From: Candidatus Poribacteria bacterium
GTDB lineage: Bacteria > Poribacteria > WGA-4E > WGA-3G
NCBI GenBank assembly: GCA_009839745.1
Contig: VXPE01000075.1
Coordinates: 1 to 64,000 of the forward strand
Reading direction: 5' to 3'
DNA: 64,000 nucleotides
Shown one piece after another: positions 1 through 9,562 of the stretch (its first letter is position 1; every line of letters starts with the position of its first letter). A model generated the notes under the pieces. It made no database searches and was not told the origin of the DNA. It worked only from the letters and a program-made list of their open reading frames with translations. The position numbers were made by a program, and so were the translations under genes.

Positions 1-1
1 A

Positions 2-74
2 TGGGCCCACTAGGACTCGAACCTAGGACCAGCCGGTTATGAGCCGGCGGCTCTGACCACTGAGCTATGGGCCC
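2..74 (-). tRNA. tRNA with CAT anticodon (Met or Ile2)
   Basis: On the minus strand the cloverleaf folds with acceptor arm GGGCCCA pairing TGGGCCC (74-68 with 9-3), a D arm GCTC/GAGC, an anticodon stem GCCGG/CCGGC around loop CTCATAA (anticodon CAT) and a T arm CTAGG/CCTAG with TTCGAGT. The 1:72 pair is G-C, so it is not a typical bacterial initiator. It may be elongator Met or the lysidine-modified Ile2; sequence alone does not settle this. The discriminator is A and the CCA end is not encoded. Confidence 0.93.
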
Positions 75-100
75 CCTTTTAGAACAAGTTCAATGCAAAA

Positions 101-129
101 ATTATATCATATTTTGAAAAAAATATCAA
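101..129 (-). promoter_or_regulatory. sigma-70 promoter of the CAT tRNA
   Basis: Minus-strand TTGATA (129-124), 17-nt spacer, TATAAT (106-101), with the -10 ending 26 nt before the mature tRNA 5' end. The sequence around it is strongly AT-rich. Confidence 0.75.
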
Positions 130-212
130 ATTTTAATAGTTGTCAGCAATCAGGAGTCGAGAATCGAGGTATTTTTGCTTGGGTATTTCCCCTACCTGCA
201 GCAAAGTTAGTG

Positions 213-1754
213 CTAATGCACAAAATCTCGGAGTTTTCGGCTGCGTCTGGGGTGTCTTAACTTCCGGAGTGCTTTCGCCTCAATTTGCCGGATGCGTTCC
301 CGTGTTACGTTAAAGATATTGCCGACCTCTTCAAGCGTCCTTGGATAACCATCTTCAATCCCAAAACGGAGCGAAATTACTTTTCTTTCCCGTTCATTGA
401 GTTCGGAGAGGACTTCCTGAATCTGCTCTTTGAGTATATTCAATTCGGCTTCTTGGACAGGGGAAGGAGAGTCCACATCCATAATGAAAGCACCGAGAGG
501 GTTCTCATCCTCTTCACCGATCGGGGTATCTAAAGAGGCTGTTTCAGGAGCGACGGCTAAGGCTTCAGCGACCTTATTGGTAGAAATCTTGAGATCGGCG
601 GCGATCTCTTCAGCTGAGGGTTCAGTGCCTAACTCCTGTAAGAGCGAACGTTGGACACGCCTGATTTTGTTAATGCGTTCGTGCATGTGGACAGGGATGC
701 GGATCGTGCGTCCTTGGTCAGCGATAGCACGCGTGATCCCTTGACGAATCCACCAGGTGGCGTAGGTGCTAAATTTATAGCCGCGCTGATAATCAAATTT
801 GTCCACTGCCCGCATCAAGCCGATGTTCCCCTCTTGGATCAAGTCGAGAAATTCGAGTCCCGATGCGCGGTGTCGATGTTTCTTTGCAATGCTGACGACC
901 AGGCGGAGGTTGGCTTCAACAATCGCCATTTTTGCGTCTTGTGCCTCGGATTCACCCTTGTCAATCTGTTGTGTGAGTGCCTTGAGGCGTTCCCGGGGGA
1001 CACCAATTTCGGTCATGTGCTGTCGGATATTGCGTTGTAACCGAACAATGTTTATGTATGCGGCTTTCGCGGTGTCGCTTTTAAACTCGCGATCCGCTCC
1101 GTTAGTGCCGTTGAGCGATTCATCGGGAATCTCATATTTCTGCTGAAGGTACTGGATTTCACTTTCCCACGTGCTAATCTGATACTCGGCTTGTTTGACA
1201 AGGTCAGAAATTTTGCTAATTTCCTCTCGGTCAATCTTAAGTTGCTCGAGTGTCTTAATAAGATTGGGACGATTTTTCGATTTCGCGGCGGTTTTCCCTC
1301 CGTTTTTAGCAGTGGCAGGCGCGGTCGCGGCAAGACGTTCCATCTCTAAGTTTTCAAGGACCTCCAACGCTTTCTTGACCTGTTCGCGTAGTTTGCGTTC
1401 CTTATCCTGTGTCGAGTTGCTCGAAACAGGCATATCAATAATATCAGAGGCACGCTTTTTAGCCGTGACGATTTTATAGAGAAGTTTCCGAACTTCAGTA
1501 ATAGCGAGTGCTGTGCCGAAGGTCGCTTCATGAGCCGTGCGATGTCCTGCCTCAATCTGCTTAGCGAGTTCCACCTCTTGCAGCTTATCAAGGAGTTGAA
1601 ATTTCCCCATCTCGCGCATGTACACCTTCACGGAATCGTCCGTGTAACTTGTGCCAGCTGCAGCTATTTCTGCCATTTCGTCTTCATATCCGAGTTCGTC
1701 GTTGTTCTCGGTATCCAGGTAATCAAGGGTAGAATGATCTTTGAAATCCACCAT
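213..1754 (-). CDS. sigA: RNA polymerase primary sigma factor (RpoD/SigA)
   Basis: Housekeeping sigma factor of 513 aa that directs RNA polymerase to -35/-10 promoters. Region 1.2 is near residues 40-75 ([17 protein letters not shown]). Region 2, with the RpoD-box core [16 protein letters not shown] and the -10-recognition part [17 protein letters not shown], lies near residues 295-345. Region 3 follows, and the region 4 helix-turn-helix ([20 protein letters not shown]) is near the C-terminus. The ATG at 1754 is chosen over the TTG one codon upstream because AAGGAGG lies about 7 nt before it. It overlaps the dnaG stop as TGATG, so the two are translationally coupled. The order mutS2-dnaG-sigA resembles the classical macromolecular synthesis operon, without rpsU. 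Confidence 0.97.
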   Translation of the reverse strand: MVDFKDHSTLDYLDTENNDELGYEDEMAEIAAAGTSYTDDSVKVYMREMGKFQLLDKLQEVELAKQIEAGHRTAHEATFGTALAITEVRKLLYKIVTAKKRASDIIDMPVSSNSTQDKERKLREQVKKALEVLENLEMERLAATAPATAKNGGKTAAKSKNRPNLIKTLEQLKIDREEISKISDLVKQAEYQISTWESEIQYLQQKYEIPDESLNGTNGADREFKSDTAKAAYINIVRLQRNIRQHMTEIGVPRERLKALTQQIDKGESEAQDAKMAIVEANLRLVVSIAKKHRHRASGLEFLDLIQEGNIGLMRAVDKFDYQRGYKFSTYATWWIRQGITRAIADQGRTIRIPVHMHERINKIRRVQRSLLQELGTEPSAEEIAADLKISTNKVAEALAVAPETASLDTPIGEEDENPLGAFIMDVDSPSPVQEAELNILKEQIQEVLSELNERERKVISLRFGIEDGYPRTLEEVGNIFNVTRERIRQIEAKALRKLRHPRRSRKLRDFVH

Positions 1755-3592
1755 CAATTTCCTCCTTCATTTAGATTTTCCTCATGAGTGTCCGCGGTCT
1801 CGCGATTACGTAAAGCGCGTCTTTGGTTCGAGAGTTTTACCAATTCCTCAAGCGTTTCTATTTTATCTGCCCCCTCAGCGAGTGCGTGCGAGCGAACACG
1901 CTGTTCAAGGTCGCGCAAGAGGAAATGCCGTAGTTTTTTAAGGCATCCGTCCACCCGTGCCTGTAGTAGATTCGGTGGATGTGCTCTTTGTAGCATTGCA
2001 CCTGAAATAAACGCTCTGAGTTTTTCGTCAGGGCATTCATTAATTAGGGTTTGGATGTCCACATGCTCGTCATCCGTACAAGCCTCCCACAGCAACCGTG
2101 CGATTCTAACAAAAAAGGGTTCCGTGAAACTCTGATAGTCAAATTGAGGTTTGACATGCGAGATTAACGCTGGGTTTTGGATTAAGGCTTCAATTAATTG
2201 ACGTTCAATTTGTGCGCGGGGTGTCAACTTTTGGTTCTTCGGCTTGGTTCGCCGCTGCTGATTCGGAGTCGGGGTTTCCTTGAACCCCATATCTCTCAAT
2301 TCCTGCCAAAGGACCGACGCCTCCATGTGGAGTTCCCGTGCGGCGTATCTGATGTATTCGCTCCGCTCTACCCGATTCTGAAGGTTTAGGAGCGTCTCAA
2401 CAATCTCTTTGACGACCTGTGTTTTCACATCAACCCGATGAATGTTCTGCCGTTGGATGGCGGCTTGAATCTGAAATTCGATGAGATTTATCGCCTTTTC
2501 CGTGAGTTCCATGAACGCCGTTGCGCCGTGTTGTCGCGTAAACGAATCTGGATCTTCGCCTGTAGGTAGCAGGGCAACGCGCACCCGTAATCCCTCAGCG
2601 AGCAGTCGGTGCAATCCACGTTGTGCGGCTTGAAGACCGGAGGCATCTCCGTCATAGACAATGATAACTTCAGGAGCAAACCGCTTCAATAATTTCGCGT
2701 GATTTTCGCTCAACGCGGTTCCAGAGGATGCCACTACATTCTCAATCCCCGACTGAAAAAGCATCAAAACGTCCATATACCCCTCTACAAGCAGCACGTG
2801 CTGCTTTTTGTAGATAGATTGGCGTGCTTTGTCGAGGTTATAAAGGATATTACTTTTATCATATAGAACTGTCGCCGGAGAATTCAGATACTTCGGTTGA
2901 TGTTCTTCAGAGAGCGAGCGTCCCCCAAATCCAACGGGTGTCCCCCGTTCATTGTAAATCGGAAAAAGGACCCTGTTCCAAAACCGATCCTGTGGACCCC
3001 GATCTTCATCCCGAATGAGTCCGGCATCAATGAGTTGTTGGATCGTAAAACCTTTATCTGTTGCGACTTTAATAAGCTCGCGGCGCCCAGCCTTTGCGTA
3101 GCCCAACTGAAAAGAACGGAGCGTTTTCAATTGGACACCGCGATGCCTGAGATACTGCCTCGCCGACGCGCCGGCTCTATCAGTGAGAAGTTGATTGTGG
3201 TAGTATTCCACAGCAAACCGGTTGAGATCCTCCAAAGTCGTGAACCGTTTTCGGTTCGCGCTCCCCCGACTGTCCTGATTCGGGAGGTCAATATTCAGCC
3301 GACCCGCTAACCACTCCAGCGTCTCAATGAAGTTTTTACCTTCGTGCTTTTGCACAAAAGAGATGACATTGCCCCCCGTCTGACATCCAAAGCAATAGAA
3401 CATCTGCTTTTGCGGTGAGACTGTGAAAGAGGGGGTCTTTTCATCGTGAAACGGACAGAGTCCTTTGTAATCTCGACCCGCAGCACGCAGGGCGACCCCA
3501 CACTCGGAGATGACTTCAACAATATCGCTTCGACTCTGAATCTCATCAATTGTTTCGCGTGGCACAGAGCCTCTTGTCTGGGGGGTGTTCAC
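1754..3592 (-). CDS. dnaG: DNA primase
   Basis: Synthesises RNA primers for DNA replication. 612 aa. The N-terminal CHC2 zinc finger is seen as [11 protein letters not shown] then [15 protein letters not shown] (about residues 45-75). The catalytic core follows, with the TOPRIM segment [11 protein letters not shown] near residue 268 and the acidic motif [15 protein letters not shown] near 315. A helicase-binding-type C-terminal region ends the protein. The start is GTG (3592), 12 nt after the mutS2 stop; a GAGG lies further upstream. It overlaps sigA by one base. Length is usual for bacterial DnaG. Confidence 0.97.
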   Translation of the reverse strand: MNTPQTRGSVPRETIDEIQSRSDIVEVISECGVALRAAGRDYKGLCPFHDEKTPSFTVSPQKQMFYCFGCQTGGNVISFVQKHEGKNFIETLEWLAGRLNIDLPNQDSRGSANRKRFTTLEDLNRFAVEYYHNQLLTDRAGASARQYLRHRGVQLKTLRSFQLGYAKAGRRELIKVATDKGFTIQQLIDAGLIRDEDRGPQDRFWNRVLFPIYNERGTPVGFGGRSLSEEHQPKYLNSPATVLYDKSNILYNLDKARQSIYKKQHVLLVEGYMDVLMLFQSGIENVVASSGTALSENHAKLLKRFAPEVIIVYDGDASGLQAAQRGLHRLLAEGLRVRVALLPTGEDPDSFTRQHGATAFMELTEKAINLIEFQIQAAIQRQNIHRVDVKTQVVKEIVETLLNLQNRVERSEYIRYAARELHMEASVLWQELRDMGFKETPTPNQQRRTKPKNQKLTPRAQIERQLIEALIQNPALISHVKPQFDYQSFTEPFFVRIARLLWEACTDDEHVDIQTLINECPDEKLRAFISGAMLQRAHPPNLLQARVDGCLKKLRHFLLRDLEQRVRSHALAEGADKIETLEELVKLSNQRRALRNRETADTHEENLNEGGN

Positions 3593-3604
3593 GGTGAATC
3601 TGCC

Positions 3605-6022
3605 TCACTCTTTGAATGTAACGACGGTTACGCCCTCACCGCCTTGGCTGAGTGGCGCGAATTGGTATTTGGTTACACGCGGATCCTCACGCAACTCGTC
3701 ATGAACGGCTTTTCGCAAGGCACCCGTCCCTTTGCCGTGAAGAATACGAACTGTCGGGAGACCCGCGAGATACGCGTCATCAAGATACTTATCCGTCACG
3801 TCTAACGCCTCTTTTACAAGCAATCCTCGGATATTCAACTCACCACTGATTGTATTGGATTTACTGTATTGGATATCGAGGACAGACGTTGAAAGGTTTG
3901 ATGATTCCTGTTTTGGATGCACGGAATCGATTTCGTGGTAAGCGGCTTGCATTTGCATATTCCCAACCAGAATCTGAAGGGGTGTTTTACCGCGCGATTT
4001 GATAGCGAGGACTTCTCCAAATCGGTCGAGTTTTTTGACCCTGACCTTATCACCGACGTTAACTTTAAGTTTTGGTGGATGAGATTGCTTTTTCGGGGGT
4101 TCTTTTTTTAGCGATTTTTTGGCGGACTCTATCTGTGAAAAAGCGTTTCGGATACTATTTTTCGAGGCTTGTTGTTTGCGAATATCAGCGACAAGTTTCT
4201 CTACGGTTGTGCGTGCGTTGTTAACGATGTCGCGAGCCTCAGACTCAGCCTGCTGTTTTAAGGTATGGCGTTCGGTTTCAAGGGTTTGAAGGAGTTGTGT
4301 ATGTTTCTCGGAGGCGACTTCGGCTTTTTGAATCTTATGGTGTAAGTGTGTGCGTTCTGTTTCCAGTTCATCTTGTGTTTGCTGTAAACGCACGAGAAGG
4401 TCTTCAACAGCGACGGTGTTATTCCCTAAATGCGTTTGTGCTTCATCAAGAATTTCAGTGGGGATTCCGAGTTGCGAGGCGATTTTTAGAGCGTTGCTAC
4501 TTCCAGGTATACCTATCTGGAGTCGATAGGTCGGACGCAGCGTCGTCCAGTCAAACTCCATTGAAGCGTTCTCCATGGTGTGTTGTGTATGGGCATACGC
4601 TTTGAGCGCGCCATAGTGCGTTGTGACGATGGTATTCACCTGTCTTTCACCGAGCCACTCAAGGAGTGCCATACCGAGAGCGGTTCCTTCACTGGGATCC
4701 GTTCCGGCACCGATCTCGTCCAACAACACGAGCGAGTATTTGGCGTGTTCGATTTTCCGAAGCATCTCCGCAATCTTCGTGATATGTGAGGAGAAAGTAC
4801 TCAGACTCTGTTCTATACCTTGGTCATCGCCAATGTCAGCAAAGACCTCGTCGAAGATAGCGACCTGACTTCCGTGTTCCGCTGGGATATGTAAGCCGGA
4901 TTGTGCCATGAGCGTTAAGAGCCCGACCGTTTTGAGAACAACGGTCTTGCCACCCGTATTCGGACCGGTGATAATCAGTGTATTGAACGTTTTACCGATA
5001 TGGATGTTTGTCGGCACAACACGCGTTGGTAGATCCGTGCTTCTATCCGAATCGGCATCCGAGGGACGCTCGTTTTGAAGATGGAATTCTAACAACGGAT
5101 GCCGTGCTTCAATCAATTTGACGACACCACGGGTATTCAATTTCGGTTCAACGGCGTCTAACGCGAGACTAAAACGTGCCTTCGCGTTCAAAAAATCGAA
5201 TTCTGCTAACAGATCGAGAGACAGTTCCAATTCGTGTAGGTGGTCGCGCACGCGATCGGTGAGGTCAAGGAGGATGCGTCGAATTTCACGTTGTTCGGCT
5301 TCAGCGGTTTCATGGAGGGCGTTGTTCATCTGGACGATTTCCAAAGGCTCTACAAAAAAGGTTGCCCCACTTGTAGATTGTCCCTGAACGACGCCTCGAA
5401 AAGATGAACGCGCTTCCTGTTTTATTGGAATAACATACCGATTGTTTCGAGAGGTGATGACCTGTTCCTGAATTGCTTTCTGATGTTCCGGTGAACGCAG
5501 CGTCGCTTCGAGCTTTTGGTGTATATTTTCACGAAGACGCGACAATTTGCGACGGAGGGCGCGCAACTCAGGACTTGCGCGATCCAGCAGTATTCCGTCA
5601 GCGTCAATGCAATGGCTGATTGCTTCAACTAACGCTGGGAACACCGGCAGGGCATCGACAATCGCGAAGAGGTTGGGAAACTCCTCCCGATCACGTTTTT
5701 TGAAGACACGATGGATGTCTTCGGGAATCTGTGCGACCTTTCGGACATCAAGAAGTTCCTCAGCATCTAAAAGCGCGCCTGTCTTGGCAGCGTGGGTTAG
5801 CGATTTGCGGATATCCTTTAAACCGTTCAGCGGTATTCCACCGTAAACTTGATGAAAGAATTTCGTTTCACTGCACAACGTGAGTAGATAGCGGACTTTA
5901 TCGACATCGCAAGAGGGCGCGAGGGTGTCAACACGTGCCGTTCCGAGTTGAGAAGCGGTGTATTTTTTCAGGAGTGCACGGATTTTGTCGTATTCTAATG
6001 CTTTTTCAACACTGGATACCAC
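3605..6022 (-). CDS. mutS2: Endonuclease MutS2
   Basis: MutS-family ATPase with a C-terminal Smr nuclease domain. The family is linked to suppression of recombination and to ribosome-collision rescue rather than mismatch repair. 805 aa. Walker A GPNTGGKTVVLKT lies near residue 350 and Walker B LVLLDEIGAGTDPSEG near 430. A long coiled coil covers about 520-620, a KOW-like stretch follows, and the Smr motif HGKGTGALR is near 760. The start is GTG at 6022. It is preceded directly by a dispersed repeat that supplies AAGGAA as ribosome-binding site (see 6023-6135). First gene of the mutS2-dnaG-sigA run. Confidence 0.95.
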   Translation of the reverse strand: MVSSVEKALEYDKIRALLKKYTASQLGTARVDTLAPSCDVDKVRYLLTLCSETKFFHQVYGGIPLNGLKDIRKSLTHAAKTGALLDAEELLDVRKVAQIPEDIHRVFKKRDREEFPNLFAIVDALPVFPALVEAISHCIDADGILLDRASPELRALRRKLSRLRENIHQKLEATLRSPEHQKAIQEQVITSRNNRYVIPIKQEARSSFRGVVQGQSTSGATFFVEPLEIVQMNNALHETAEAEQREIRRILLDLTDRVRDHLHELELSLDLLAEFDFLNAKARFSLALDAVEPKLNTRGVVKLIEARHPLLEFHLQNERPSDADSDRSTDLPTRVVPTNIHIGKTFNTLIITGPNTGGKTVVLKTVGLLTLMAQSGLHIPAEHGSQVAIFDEVFADIGDDQGIEQSLSTFSSHITKIAEMLRKIEHAKYSLVLLDEIGAGTDPSEGTALGMALLEWLGERQVNTIVTTHYGALKAYAHTQHTMENASMEFDWTTLRPTYRLQIGIPGSSNALKIASQLGIPTEILDEAQTHLGNNTVAVEDLLVRLQQTQDELETERTHLHHKIQKAEVASEKHTQLLQTLETERHTLKQQAESEARDIVNNARTTVEKLVADIRKQQASKNSIRNAFSQIESAKKSLKKEPPKKQSHPPKLKVNVGDKVRVKKLDRFGEVLAIKSRGKTPLQILVGNMQMQAAYHEIDSVHPKQESSNLSTSVLDIQYSKSNTISGELNIRGLLVKEALDVTDKYLDDAYLAGLPTVRILHGKGTGALRKAVHDELREDPRVTKYQFAPLSQGGEGVTVVTFKE

Positions 6023-6135
6023 TTTTTAATTATTCCTTGCGGTTCGGTCAGGTGGGTTTGACAGATAACGTGCCTCTCCGTAGACCTAAGGGGAAACGCC
6101 CAAGCAAAAACCCCTCCGCTACGCTTACGGGCTAC
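6023..6135 (-). repeat. Dispersed leader repeat, mutS2 copy
   Basis: Read on the minus strand, GTAGCCCGTAAGCGTAGC with GGAGGG (6135-6112) is followed by TCTACGGAGAGGCA (about 6084-6071) and then CCTGACCGAACCGCAAGG plus AATAATTAAAAA (6052-6024), which touches the GTG of mutS2. The same blocks in the same order occur before the genes at 47435, 51532 and, more diverged, 57529. Confidence 0.8.
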
Positions 6136-6263
6136 AGTTTTCCATTCTATACTAAGACAGCAGCCTGCAACAATACGCAGAAATCCCCAAGCAAAAACAC
6201 GCAGGCGGATATAACAGAAAAACGAAAACCCACAGAAGACTTCATTTAACGCCTTGCGAACAT
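6136..6263. other. Intergenic stretch with inverted relic of the leader repeat
   Basis: No gene seen. On the plus strand AGCCTGCAACAATACGCAG (about 6172-6190) matches the hairpin block of the leader repeats at 47217 and 51443, and CGCAGGCGGATATA follows a little later. This copy points the opposite way to the mutS2 leader and has no coding start after it. Confidence 0.5.
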
Positions 6264-7289
6264 TTAAAAATTCTTACGCTTAAGGTTGCCCCACGTCGTG
6301 ACTAACTTCTCTTGCGGTTCGACTGGCAGTAGCTCTCCGTCGCGTAACCAAGCAATGACAAAAACGCTACCATCGACCTCGACGATCACTTCGGTTTCAT
6401 CGGTGGCGAAGTCATAAAGATAGATCGACCCCCACCGAGAATATGCTATATAGTCTCCGCCAGGCGACCAGTCTGCCCAATACCCGGTGGCTTTGTCTAC
6501 ATCGAACAACGCCTCAATCGTTTTGGTTTCGATATCAATTGTGCAGAACGTATCAAACTCTCTGTTCCATCTGAGGAAGAGGATCCGTTGCCCATCGGGT
6601 GCCCACACCGGATAAAAGTCTTTATGGAGTTCGGTCAAGATTTCTATCTCTTTGGTTTCAACGTCTAAGAGGTAGAGATGTTCCAACCAACCGGGTCTGG
6701 AGAGCGAAAAGGCGAGTCGCTTGCTATTTGGCGACCAGGACATTCCCCAAAATGAATAGGGCCATCCTTGATGCGGGACTTGCGTCATAACTTCCATCTC
6801 ACCCGTCTCGATATCCAGGACCCATATCTGATTTTCTTGCGGAAGTTGATCTATTGTCCAACCGTTGAAAGCGAGTTTTTTGCCATTGGGAGAAACGGAG
6901 AGAAACCGATACGTGCCAGCCGAGGGTGTAATGAGTTTCTTGTTCTTTGGATTTTCGGGATTAATGGAATAAACGTTAGAGTGCCCAGCATCCCGTTGAA
7001 TGAAATAGAGGGTATCCCCGTTCGGACCCCACGAGGGATACATCCCTTTGAGGTTCAAAGGAATCGCTCTCAAATCCTTCGTGCCTTTGATTGCTGTTGT
7101 ATAGAGATTCCAATCGAAGCGACCGAGGTTTTCATCGAATCCGTTGACTGCATACGCCAGGTGTCCTGTCGGTGCCGCTTCGCCTAACGATGCAAAAGGG
7201 AGCAGGGTTAAAAAAAGGACTCCTAAAATAGCGAATCCGAGGGGTTTGGCAGCGAAGTAAGGCGGACGACCATATTTATAAAGCATCAT
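6264..7289 (-). CDS. Exported TolB-type beta-propeller protein
   Basis: 341 aa. An N-terminal hydrophobic segment (about residues 18-38, GFAILGVLFLTLLPFASLG) ending near GEAA looks like a signal peptide. The rest has repeated WD40/PD40-like blades of TolB type: GMYPSWGPNGDTLYFIQ, FLSVSPNGKKLAFNG, GMSWSPNSKRLAFS, PVWAPDGQRILFLRW and ADWSPGGDYIAYSRW. The family usually reads out periplasmic or surface interactions; substrate unknown. The C-terminus (VEPQEKLVTTWGNLKRK) matches the tails of the proteins at 10936 and 11694. AAGGAG lies 5 nt before the first of two adjacent ATG codons. Function beyond the fold is not assigned. Confidence 0.8.
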   Translation of the reverse strand: MMLYKYGRPPYFAAKPLGFAILGVLFLTLLPFASLGEAAPTGHLAYAVNGFDENLGRFDWNLYTTAIKGTKDLRAIPLNLKGMYPSWGPNGDTLYFIQRDAGHSNVYSINPENPKNKKLITPSAGTYRFLSVSPNGKKLAFNGWTIDQLPQENQIWVLDIETGEMEVMTQVPHQGWPYSFWGMSWSPNSKRLAFSLSRPGWLEHLYLLDVETKEIEILTELHKDFYPVWAPDGQRILFLRWNREFDTFCTIDIETKTIEALFDVDKATGYWADWSPGGDYIAYSRWGSIYLYDFATDETEVIVEVDGSVFVIAWLRDGELLPVEPQEKLVTTWGNLKRKNF

Positions 7290-7346
7290 TGCTGCTCCTT
7301 AATATTAAAAAATATTAAAGTAGAAAAATTGTTAGTAAAACTAAAA

Positions 7347-8450
7347 TTACTGGACGGAGCCGAGACGTTTGTAATGGAGCAGCGCGTTCTCATAAAGGCG
7401 GCGACTTAACCCCAGTTTTTCAAGTTCAACAACCAGATCATAACTGTAAAGTGCTGAACTTTCTCTGCCTTCGTCGTCGGCACGACGGGCGTTTTGAATG
7501 CTATTTATCAATGTGATCGCTTCTTTTTCAAAACTTCCGATCTGCTTTCGGAGCTCCGTGGATAATCCGCCCTGAATGTCTTTGTTGACTTTATAGGTGC
7601 GAATCGCGTCGGTATAGGCGACATAAGCCTCGTAGTAACGCTTTTCGCTCTCCAGTTTTTCCGCATTTGAGAGGTCCAACGTTTCACCGAGAGCAGCGAT
7701 AACAACTTTTGCGTCTTCAATGACCTCAAGGCTCTTTTGTGATATGCCGACTTCAAGGGTCGTCCGGAATTCGTCCACGATCTCTTTATATGCGGCACGC
7801 GCGGCATCGGCGTTCCCCAACTTTTCATAAACAATTGCCTGATTAAATTTGGCTTCGGCAAGCACGAACTGCCGAATCTCTGCTGGGAGTTCTGGTGTGG
7901 GCGGGAATGCTTTTGCCTGATAAGCGTCAACGGCTTTTTCGTAGTTGCTTTCCTGTTCGTAGGTGTTGCCTATTGCCTTCTGCGCGTACAGACTGTAGAT
8001 CTGATTTTCGGGTTGATGGTTGGCAATAATCTGTTGGAATTGTGAGCGTGCTTCTGCGTAGTTGCCCTGATAATAAAGTGAACTCGCGTATTGATACCGG
8101 GCTTGGTCAGCAAAAGCGGTATTCGGATATTTCTCAAAGACCTGTTGCAGCTGCGTCTGGGCGGATGCGAGGGATTCTTCACTTTCCGCTAATTTCTCTG
8201 CATCGAAAAGACTTTCCTCGGCGGTTCGATAGGTTTCGGTGGCGTCCCGCAACGCGATTGTTGCTTCAGCGCGGCGGTTTTCCTGATTCTGATAATATGC
8301 CGCATAGCCTGCGACAGCGATAAGGACTATTCCCACCACAATGATGATGGTTCGCAGGTTCTCTTTAAGGAACTGGTAGGTTGTTAGAAGTCCTTCAATA
8401 AATTTGTCTTCTTGGATTTCTTCTTTCGTTAAGCGTTGGTCTCGTGCCAT
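7347..8450 (-). CDS. Membrane-anchored TPR protein
   Basis: 367 aa. The N-terminal cytoplasmic stretch is followed by one transmembrane helix (about residues 34-53, TIIIVVGIVLIAVAGYAAYY) and then TPR-like helical repeats. Examples are FADQARYQYASSLYYQGN with AEARSQFQQIIANH, and FNQAIVYEKLGNADAARAAY. The arrangement resembles YfgM (single TM helix plus periplasmic TPR, involved in envelope protein assembly) or the outer-membrane-lipoprotein-type TPR proteins. It lies in a minus-strand run after tRNA-Gly and upstream of the propeller gene. The partner is unknown; TPR assignment is from pattern. Confidence 0.75.
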   Translation of the reverse strand: MARDQRLTKEEIQEDKFIEGLLTTYQFLKENLRTIIIVVGIVLIAVAGYAAYYQNQENRRAEATIALRDATETYRTAEESLFDAEKLAESEESLASAQTQLQQVFEKYPNTAFADQARYQYASSLYYQGNYAEARSQFQQIIANHQPENQIYSLYAQKAIGNTYEQESNYEKAVDAYQAKAFPPTPELPAEIRQFVLAEAKFNQAIVYEKLGNADAARAAYKEIVDEFRTTLEVGISQKSLEVIEDAKVVIAALGETLDLSNAEKLESEKRYYEAYVAYTDAIRTYKVNKDIQGGLSTELRKQIGSFEKEAITLINSIQNARRADDEGRESSALYSYDLVVELEKLGLSRRLYENALLHYKRLGSVQ

Positions 8451-8507
8451 GGATTTCCTCAGTTTTAGGCGATTTCCAGTTAAATACTTTAAGTGGGCAA
8501 ATGTTTA

Positions 8508-8579
8508 AGCGGGTGACGGGAATTGAACCCGTGACCCTCAGCTTGGGAAGCTGACGCTCTACCGCTGAGCTACACCCGC
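8508..8579 (-). tRNA. tRNA-Gly(CCC)
   Basis: Minus-strand cloverleaf: acceptor GCGGGTG (8579-8573) pairs CACCCGC (8515-8509). The anticodon stem CAGC/GCTG surrounds loop TTCCCAA, anticodon CCC. The T arm is ACGGG/CCCGT with TTCAATT. The discriminator is T (U73), as usual for bacterial tRNA-Gly. CCA is not encoded. Confidence 0.95.
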
Positions 8580-8588
8580 ATTAATGGT

Positions 8589-8617
8589 ATTATACCATAT
8601 CCTTTCGGCGTTGTCAA
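8589..8617 (-). promoter_or_regulatory. Consensus promoter of tRNA-Gly
   Basis: Minus-strand TTGACA (8617-8612), 17-nt spacer, TATAAT (8594-8589): a perfect sigma-70 consensus with TGG before the -10. The -10 sits inside a 15-bp palindrome, ATGGTAT and ATACCAT around one base (8585-8599). Confidence 0.85.
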
Positions 8618-8715
8618 TGTTGTGAAAATTAAAATGAAAAGCGGGCGTTGGCAGGTAGAGAGTCACGGTTTGCAGTTTCGCCAGATGCCCACTTTTTCAT
8701 AAGGTTGAGGCACGC

Positions 8716-8733
8716 GGACCGCGCAAACGGTCC
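8716..8733. terminator. Possible terminator hairpin after the peroxiredoxin gene
   Basis: GGACCG (8716-8721) and CGGTCC (8728-8733) form a 6-bp stem with a 6-nt loop, 18 nt past the peroxiredoxin stop. No long T-tract follows on the minus strand, so intrinsic termination is uncertain. Confidence 0.35.
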
Positions 8734-8750
8734 CGGTTGCTCTAAAAGGT

Positions 8751-9218
8751 TTATTGCAATTTGTCTAACTCACCCAGAACTTGCGCAGGTGACAACGTAT
8801 TGTCGGGGGGCGCCGCTTCGACGTGTTTGAAGGCGATATTGCCAGACGTATCGATGATAATGACACCACGCGTGGTAATACCGACGTCTTCGAGTGCCAT
8901 ACCGAACTGCTTAGAGACGGTAAGGTTCATGTCGGCAAGAAGCGGAAAATCGACACCACCGAGCACTTCACTCCATGCCTTATGGGCAAACGTTGAATCG
9001 CGATTGATGGCGATGACTTCGGTATTTTTCGCTTGAATCGCTGACAAACTTTCGTTGAAATCTGGCACCTGTTCAGCACAGACCGGTGAAAAAGCGAGCG
9101 GGTAGAAAAGCACGACTAAATTTTTGCCTGCGTAGTCGCTCAATGAAACTTCAACATCTTCTTGGTTAACTGCACCTGTGAGTGTGAAATCCGGTGCAGC
9201 ACTTCCTACATCTGCCAT
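8751..9218 (-). CDS. Peroxiredoxin, one-cysteine AhpE/BCP type
   Basis: Thiol peroxidase of 155 aa that reduces hydrogen peroxide or organic peroxides. The thioredoxin-like fold starts with the typical GSAAPDFTL. The active-site motif YPLAFSPVCAEQ carries the peroxidatic Cys47. No other cysteine is present, so recycling must use an external thiol, as in AhpE-type enzymes. The usual Thr three residues before the Cys is Ser44 here, which still fits the T/S-x-x-C rule. A 23-bp perfect palindrome lies 58 nt upstream of the start and may be its operator. Confidence 0.9.
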   Translation of the reverse strand: MADVGSAAPDFTLTGAVNQEDVEVSLSDYAGKNLVVLFYPLAFSPVCAEQVPDFNESLSAIQAKNTEVIAINRDSTFAHKAWSEVLGGVDFPLLADMNLTVSKQFGMALEDVGITTRGVIIIDTSGNIAFKHVEAAPPDNTLSPAQVLGELDKLQ

Positions 9219-9275
9219 TAAAATCCTCCTATCGCGCCTGAAAAACGCGTTGAGATAATGAGAGTTTTCGGTAAA

Positions 9276-9298
9276 AATGTTACACTTGGTGTAACATT
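9276..9298. promoter_or_regulatory. Perfect palindrome, probable operator of the peroxiredoxin gene
   Basis: AATGTTACAC (9276-9285) and its exact complement GTGTAACATT (9289-9298) are separated by TTG. A further half-site AGTGTAACG lies at about 9399-9407. It is upstream of the minus-strand peroxiredoxin start at 9218. The binding protein is not identified. Confidence 0.6.
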
Positions 9299-9562
9299 GC
9301 GGGTGTATAGGTTATAGACACAAAACCCAATAACTGTAAGGGTTTATAGACGTTTCGTGTCTGGTCTTCTACGAGAAAAAAAGATAAAAATAGCAAAAAG
9401 TGTAACGTTTTGTTGTTAACGGTTAAATTTTTTTATGTTGTATGCACGTTAGGGACGTTTATTTGGTTTCGGTAGGTGTAAGTTTATCAAATTCTTCGGT
9501 GTCAAAACCCCGTCTTTTAAGGCGGGGATGTAGACACCGCCTATGGTTGTGTCAAAAAACAT

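Noticed and set aside
6023-6135. Leader repeat as a known riboswitch
   Set aside because: Target genes are unrelated (mutS2, scpA, cstA, phosphatase) and the blocks do not match a riboswitch class I can recognise; a repeat family is the simpler reading.
5935-6249. Plus-strand open frame of 104 codons across the mutS2 leader
   Set aside because: It covers the mutS2 start and the leader repeats; low-complexity Lys/Thr/Asn composition with no homologue recognised.
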